DNA of 64,000 bases from assembly GCA_947034885.2 (NCBI GenBank), contig OX344750.2, positions 14,874,053 to 14,938,052 on the forward strand, in the 5' to 3' direction. Positions 59,095 to 64,000 of the stretch are shown piece after piece. Position 1 is the stretch's first letter, and the number at the start of each line of letters is the position of its first letter. Both the position numbers and the translations under genes were made by a program. The notes under the pieces are model-generated. The model saw only the letters and a program-made list of their open reading frames with translations. It made no database searches and was not told where the DNA came from. The DNA is from Thuidium tamariscinum (lineage: Eukaryota; Streptophyta; Bryopsida; Hypnales; Thuidiaceae).

Positions 59095-62000
59095 TCACAG
59101 ATCTCCTTGCCTCCCAACCTTCACGGCACTTCTCCAGGAATTGATACATTCCTTGTAAGGAAAAGTCTCCAGAGAAAAGTATTTCTGCCCAAACATCCGC
59201 ACAACCAACGGCAGGTGCTTCCCCAGCCTGTTTCTATGACATGATTTCAAAAACTTCAAAGTTGAGAAACATCTCTCATCCTCTACAGAACCCAGAACCA
59301 TACAACAGCCTATCTCAGCAAGTTTGAAATACTCTGAGATAAGTTTGCACAAATGACGTGATTGAGAGAGCCTGCGCCACAGTTTAATCACGGGATTAAT
59401 ATCCAAAGGCTGAGAACATGCGGCCTCACAGTTTGCCCGCATTGTAACCTTGAACAAACCTTGTTGCAAGTCCAAGTTAGAAGCAGACAGGATTTCAGAG
59501 GCTGTATGAGGATGGCCGCCTTCATACAAAGGCTGCCCTCCATTCACCAACCGAGCATGACAGTAAAAATCCTTGAGAACCGCCAAATGCTTGGGAAAGC
59601 TTGCCTCAGCCCCATCTTGCATCCAGTACTGGGGATAGATTATCCCAAACGCATCTAACAGCTCTTGCTGCGGAAATCTGCGTTCTAGCTCTGTGCACAA
59701 AGACTGAGCTATATCTGTGCCATCAAAAGGCAAACACACACGGAAATTCAGCAAGTGAGTTTCACATGGCCAGATCAGCTGCAAGCAACGATGCAAATTT
59801 CAAAGTCAGTTTCGATAGTCTGTACAAAGCCACGAGAGCAGGTCAATAACTCTTCAATTCAGTAGACATTCAAGGCTTGTGCGGACACTCAGGTGCAGCA
59901 ACTGCAGAAAGCAAATCAACTCGACAAAAAAAATGGGGATCTTAAAGAATTGGCCTAAGTACCAAACAACCAGCCGGCTCACATTTCAAGCAACCAGCCC
60001 AGAGCCCCATCGACAAAAAAATGGGGATGTTAAAGAATTGGCCTAAGTATCAAACAAGCAACCGGCTCACGTTTCAAGCAACCAGCCCACAGCCCCATCG
60101 ACAAAAAAAATGGGGATCTTAAAGAATTGGCCTAAGTACCAAACAAGCAACCGCCATTTCATTTAAAGCAACCAGCCCAGAGCCCCAGACATGTAAAGCA
60201 AATCTAAAGCCAACACAGAAATGAAACAAGAACCAGGCCATGTCAACATCTGAAAAAACTCAAAAGCCAGCATACAAATCAAAGCATAGGATCAAAACAA
60301 GAAATAAACCGAAGGAAAAAGAATTACCTCCGAACTGGCGCTGGATCGTGTCCTGGACACGATAGAAGTCCTGTTGGGTGACGAAAATCTTTTCACCCGT
60401 CTGCTTATCGAAGCAGCGTGCATAAACACCAGTGGAGCCCAGATTGAAGCACAAATGTGCTATGCCCGAATCGCCAGGACAAAACTTCCAGTGCATGGGT
60501 ATCTCATTGCATTGCAATGAAATGAGTTCATTGTATGTCAAGAAGTCCTCTTTGCTGAAAGCGCTGGAGGGATCAATGAACAACCGAGCCAAATCACTTT
60601 GGCAAACTTTGATTGCCTGCATAAAATCGCAGATGAATATGTCTCTGCTCTGTGAGAGCTTCATGAGACAATGCACTGCATTGACCAGCGGCACAAAGCA
60701 GGTTAAGGACAGGAGCACTTCGATATCACACAACAGATCAAAGTTATCTCCAGCGGCATTGCAAGGTTTCACGCCAGGCCCTCCGGTCATGTCCAAGCCC
60801 ATCTTCAAGAGAAGAGTGCGGTATTCAGAAACAATGCGTTGTGCTGGACTCCTCATGGATATCCAGCGTGTCTCAACGTTCCTCAACATTTTCAAACCCT
60901 TAGTTTCCATGAGATTCGCCAGCTTCTGCAGCTCAGTGTGTCGCTTATTGCTGCGACAGAAATAGGAATAGACCATCTGAAACAGTCCCTCTAAGCGAGA
61001 GACCATCGGATACTTCGAAAGTGTCTCAACGACCAAATTGAGTCTGTGACTCACACAACTGGCGCCCAAAGAGAATGGGGCCCATTTTGCTCGAATTTGA
61101 GCTGTGACACCCGTTTTAGGCCCTTGGAACGTACTTACCCCATCGGCCCCAAAGCATATCAGTTTTGAAGCGATCTGCTCATGGGAAAGACCTCCCTCAT
61201 GTAACAAAGCACACATTATCACGTTAGTAAGCTGATCGGCAGTGCCACCTTCTATGACACAGGACAAGTGCAACAAGTGAGGTTTTCGTTCCCAGTTTTC
61301 CATGGCATAAACATGGACACCAACCCAAGAAGTATTGTCAACAGCAGTAACTTCATCAGCACTTAGAGAAATATACTTTGCAGACTGCACAACATCTCTC
61401 AAAGCAGAAAGAATGGATTCATGGACATGTTCACTCATCTCCCAGCCAGTGCTCTCGGACTAGTGTTTTCTAGGCAAATTCTTAACCTTCAAATGCCGCA
61501 ATAAGTGTTGCTCTCTCTCGTAGTCACACATCGGACGACCATGAGTTAGAATTTGGAAAAGGGCAGAAAATTGTACTCCCTTTCTTTTCAACTCACCCTC
61601 CAGCCCCGCAGCGAGCTGCTCAGCGACAGTGACGCTCTTCTTACCAGCCCAAAGTTTGGAGAGCTTACGGTGCTTGCAGTCCATCTTCACAAAAGTATCG
61701 CCTTTCTTCAAATGTGGCAACGGCACACCATCCTCCTGGCATGTACGCTTGCCCTCATGCTTCTCGAGATTGTCTAATTTCGGGACCATCACCTTTCTTC
61801 TTCCCGTCACTGAGGTGCAACTCTGGCAAACAACGCCGCACAAGTCGCCGTTCAAGTCGAATTGCCCGTCAGCCCATGGGAAGCGACATGCCCAGACTTC
61901 TTGCCATCTGCGAGTGATCGTGGCTGGCGCAGTCTTCCGCCTCTTGCGCAAATTTGCAGGCTGCCCTCCATTCTTCCTCTTCTCGGTTGCATCGCCATCG

Positions 62001-62269
62001 CCATCGCTAAGTGACGCAGGTGCCGGATCGGAACCTCCAGGAGAGAAAACGGTGTCTTCAGAGGGAGGATCGCGATCAACAGGTCGAGGAAGCGACTGGG
62101 ACAGCCGAGTTTCCGAAATGTGGGTCACCTCGCGCCCAGACTCATCGATTGGCACATCATCGTACGAGTGGGGCTTGGGCGGTAAGTAAACTCCGACTCC
62201 ATTGTTGTTGCGGCTTGATCCGAAGCAGCGCACCTTAAAGTTGTCTGGAAGCTTCAACCGTGGAGCCAT
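59095..62269 (-). pseudogene. hAT-transposase-derived gene (ZNF862/C17orf113-like) with an in-frame TAG
   Basis: The reading frame starts at ATG 62269 (MAPRLKLPDNF), just after an acceptor (GCTGTGCAG, exon side 62283), so a 5' UTR intron is likely. Residues 1-269 hold a basic KRRK patch (about 109-112) and a zinc-finger-like C148-C151-H171-C177 set. The frame is then cut by TAG at 61462-61460. It continues in the same frame to 60328 with hAT-like DDE-fold landmarks: SADEVT, CFGADGVSTFQG and CVSHRLNL. Exon 2 (59778-59095) holds the hAT dimerisation region, VEDERCFSTLKFLKS. The family usually has Trp at the stop position (from memory), so a TGG-to-TAG change is likely. The obvious exon-1 donor leaves one base over while the obvious exon-2 acceptor resumes in phase 0. 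Either a small exon is missed or there is a second lesion. No flanking TIRs were found. Confidence 0.7.
59922..60190. repeat. 88-89-bp tandem repeat in the intron of the hAT-derived gene
   Basis: Three units begin CGACAAAAAAA-TGGGGAT at 59922, 60011 and 60099. Each contains TTAAAGAATTGGCCTAAGTA and CAACCAGCCCA-AGCCCCA. They differ by single substitutions and small indels, so the array is young. Confidence 0.88.
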
Positions 62270-63600
62270 CAGAAGATCGGGACCTGCACAGCACCAACAA
62301 GTACAAAACTCAAGACCAGAAGACTCCACTGATTCCAATGACCAAGAAACAAATTGCAATGACGAAAATGCCAATACATTGAAAGCACTAATGCACAAGA
62401 AGGATAGAAACAATAGCAAGACAAGGAAAACGGACAATTGAAATCGGAGGACGAAGGAGCGCGCAATGAATCACAAAATACGCTGGAAGCACACAAGCAC
62501 AAAATACTCCCGAGGCACACAAGCACAAGTGCAAGACAAGAGTGAAGCAAATTGGAAACAGGTGGTTTGGGGAGGGCAGGAAGGACATCCTTATATCCCA
62601 CGCCCGCTTGCAAAATCCTCCCGCCTCTCACTCCCTCCGCGGCTCCGCCAAGGCGCCAACGGCTCTCTCCAATTCGCCAGACACTCAGAGTCTCAGACAG
62701 CCCAGTAGCCCAGTCGCCCACCAATTCGAGATTGCAGTGAATGCAAGAAGGAGATGCACGCCTCCAAATCTCCAATTCTCCACAATTCACAACAACCGAG
62801 AACCAGTGCAATGGCGCCCTAGAATTCAAAACTCAAGCGCGGAATCAACAATTCAATGCGTGGAATGAATCCGAGAATCAGCATTCAAGACGGAGGCATC
62901 GGAGCTGCAGGAGTTAATGCGAAATTGACAGAAACTCAAGAGCAGGAGCAGCGAATGGCAGGAAGGAGAAGGAGAAGCCCTCCCAAAACCCTCGTGCGAC
63001 TTGGACGGCTCTGATTGCGCCGCTCGCGTACAAGGCAACGGCGGAGATCGCGCCAATGCCACTGGCGAACCAGGAGGGAGCACGTGTCAGCTCCTGCGGC
63101 ACCGAAGGCATACGAAGATTTGCGAATTCCCAGAGACATTCCTGTGCAATTCGACTCAAATCTTGTTTTTGAAACAAAAATTCACAATGTACATTTCGCG
63201 CACCAATTATTTTGGTAGATACGCAGCGCAAATTAGCCAGTTTTAATTTCGCTGCTTGTGAGTTCTTGTTCTGTAATGCATCCGTTCACACTTGAACCAG
63301 CGTACTGGTAATATCTCCGTTCACACTAGAACCACCCTTACTTGTAATGCCTTCGTTCATACTAAAGTCAACCCCGTTTTGCCGCAGCGACCATCTTCCC
63401 TCCCTCGCGCAAGCCCTTCTCGCAAGCCCACTGCTTGTTGCTAGGCTTCAAGTTTGTCCCTCCATCGGTTTCCAGCCTTCAATTCCTGTCAACAACAATG
63501 TTTACATTTTCTTTTTCCCACTCACGTCGTAATAAATCTCGATTCATCGCACCATGAGTGACTCCACATTGTCGTCTCTCTCATCTTAAAACCGCAAGTC
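62270..63600. promoter_or_regulatory. Divergent promoter region between the hAT-derived gene and the last gene
   Basis: About 1.3 kb separate two start codons on opposite strands. The left part, up to about 63.2 kb, is probably 5' UTR and UTR intron of the minus gene. Many overlapping short open frames on both strands reflect mixed composition with few stops and none is supported. A 36-bp tandem repeat lies at 63281-63372, close to the plus-strand gene. Confidence 0.45.
63281..63372. repeat. 36-bp tandem repeat, about 2.5 units
   Basis: Units start TCCGTTCACACTTGAACCA (63281), TCCGTTCACACTAGAACCA (63316) and TTCGTTCATACTAAAGTC (63352), each preceded by a GTAATG- or GTAATA-type stretch. It lies about 230-320 bp upstream of the last gene's ATG. 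Confidence 0.8.
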
Positions 63601-64000
63601 ATGGAGGTTTCAGTACCTCCCACGGTGGTCCGAAAATCCCCGCGTAAGAGCGTCAAGCCCAAGGACCTGGAAGAGTTTCCCAGGAAGACGCCGAAGAAGA
63701 AAGTCCTCACGTTCGAATTTGACGAGGACGACGAGGAGGTAAAGCCATTGAGCTTCAAGAGTAATAAGCGAGGGAGGTCCGGCGATGATGAGACGCAGAG
63801 CGAGAACGAAGAGGAGGTGCCGATATCGAGATTGGTGAAGACGAAGAAGAAGAAGCCGATGACGATGACGAAGAAGGCCAAGAGCGAGTCCGTGCTGGAG
63901 ACTGAATCGGATGGGGAGCGTGGTTTAGGGTTTGAGGCGCATGGTGGTGGTGGTGATAGAGGAGATGGTGATGTGGATATGGTGCCTGGAGATGGAGAGT
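63601..64000 (+). CDS. Unknown charged, probably nuclear protein (5' part, runs off the window)
   Basis: An uninterrupted frame of 133 codons starts at ATG 63601 (MEVSVPPTVVRKSPRKSVK) and continues past the window end. The product has clusters of Lys/Arg (SPRKSVKPK, PRKTPKKK, KTKKKKPMT) that look like nuclear localisation signals. These alternate with acidic runs (FDEDDEE, SENEEE) and a Gly-rich stretch near residue 120. SPRK- and TPKK-type sites are consensus sites for cyclin-dependent kinases. This style is common in chromatin and DNA-replication proteins, but I recognise no domain and assign no function. The ATG is the first in the frame (an in-frame TAA lies at 63588-63590). There is no splice donor that must be used before 64000. 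Confidence 0.75.
   Translation, partial: MEVSVPPTVVRKSPRKSVKPKDLEEFPRKTPKKKVLTFEFDEDDEEVKPLSFKSNKRGRSGDDETQSENEEEVPISRLVKTKKKKPMTMTKKAKSESVLETESDGERGLGFEAHGGGGDRGDGDVDMVPGDGE

Noticed and set aside
60432..60965. 177-codon plus-strand open frame
   Set aside because: It is antisense to the conserved transposase coding region.
61629..62189. 186-codon plus-strand open frame
   Set aside because: It is antisense to exon 1 of the hAT-derived gene, whose minus-strand frame carries the domain signals.
1..64000. CRISPR array, bacterial operons or organellar insertions
   Set aside because: No regularly spaced identical repeats with unique spacers, no intron-less operon-like gene runs, and no recognisable plastid or mitochondrial genes.

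Overview
The window is a stretch of nuclear DNA from a land plant. The genes are split by GT-AG introns. They include a chloroplast-type P-class PPR protein and a MYND-type ubiquitin protease of the plant UBP15/16/17/19 clade. The DNA between genes is AT-rich and densely packed with small terminal-inverted-repeat (TIR) elements. The PPR protein keeps the full architecture of Arabidopsis CRP1 (At5g42310) but is clearly diverged from my recollection of that family. This makes a non-seed plant (moss, other bryophyte or lycophyte) more likely than a flowering plant. That is an inference from memory, not a computed phylogeny.

Layout. 1-6.8 kb: repeats only. 6.8-11.6 kb and 14.6-20.6 kb: two diverged tandem copies of one segment, each with a two-exon multi-pass membrane protein gene on the minus strand. 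Copy 1 has gained a small hAT-type MITE and copy 2 a 1.1 kb CACTA-type element. 20.6-27.6 kb: repeats. 28.0-31.3 kb: a four-exon CRP1-like PPR gene (+) with a TIR element just before its 5' region and a Stowaway-type MITE in intron 3. 31.7-33.5 kb: a very long fold-back element with a nested MITE. 33.5-41.5 kb: more TIR elements. 41.6-48.5 kb: an 11-exon ubiquitin carboxyl-terminal hydrolase gene (-) with a G+C-richer 5' region to about 49.3 kb. 49.35-57 kb: nested transposon clusters, including a 2.3 kb CACTA-type element carrying a tRNA-like segment. 59.1-62.3 kb: a hAT-transposase-derived gene (-) interrupted by one in-frame TAG. 63.6 kb to the end: the first exon of a divergently transcribed gene (+) for a charged, probably nuclear protein that runs off the window.

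The genes do not form a pathway: chloroplast RNA metabolism, protein deubiquitination, a membrane protein pair and a transposase relative. The most informative content is the repeat landscape. Several insertions can be paired with an empty site elsewhere in the window, which fixes element ends and target-site duplications (TSDs) directly. At least one family inserts at TA and has ends beginning A-C/T-C-C. No RNA genes, CRISPR arrays or organellar DNA were seen.
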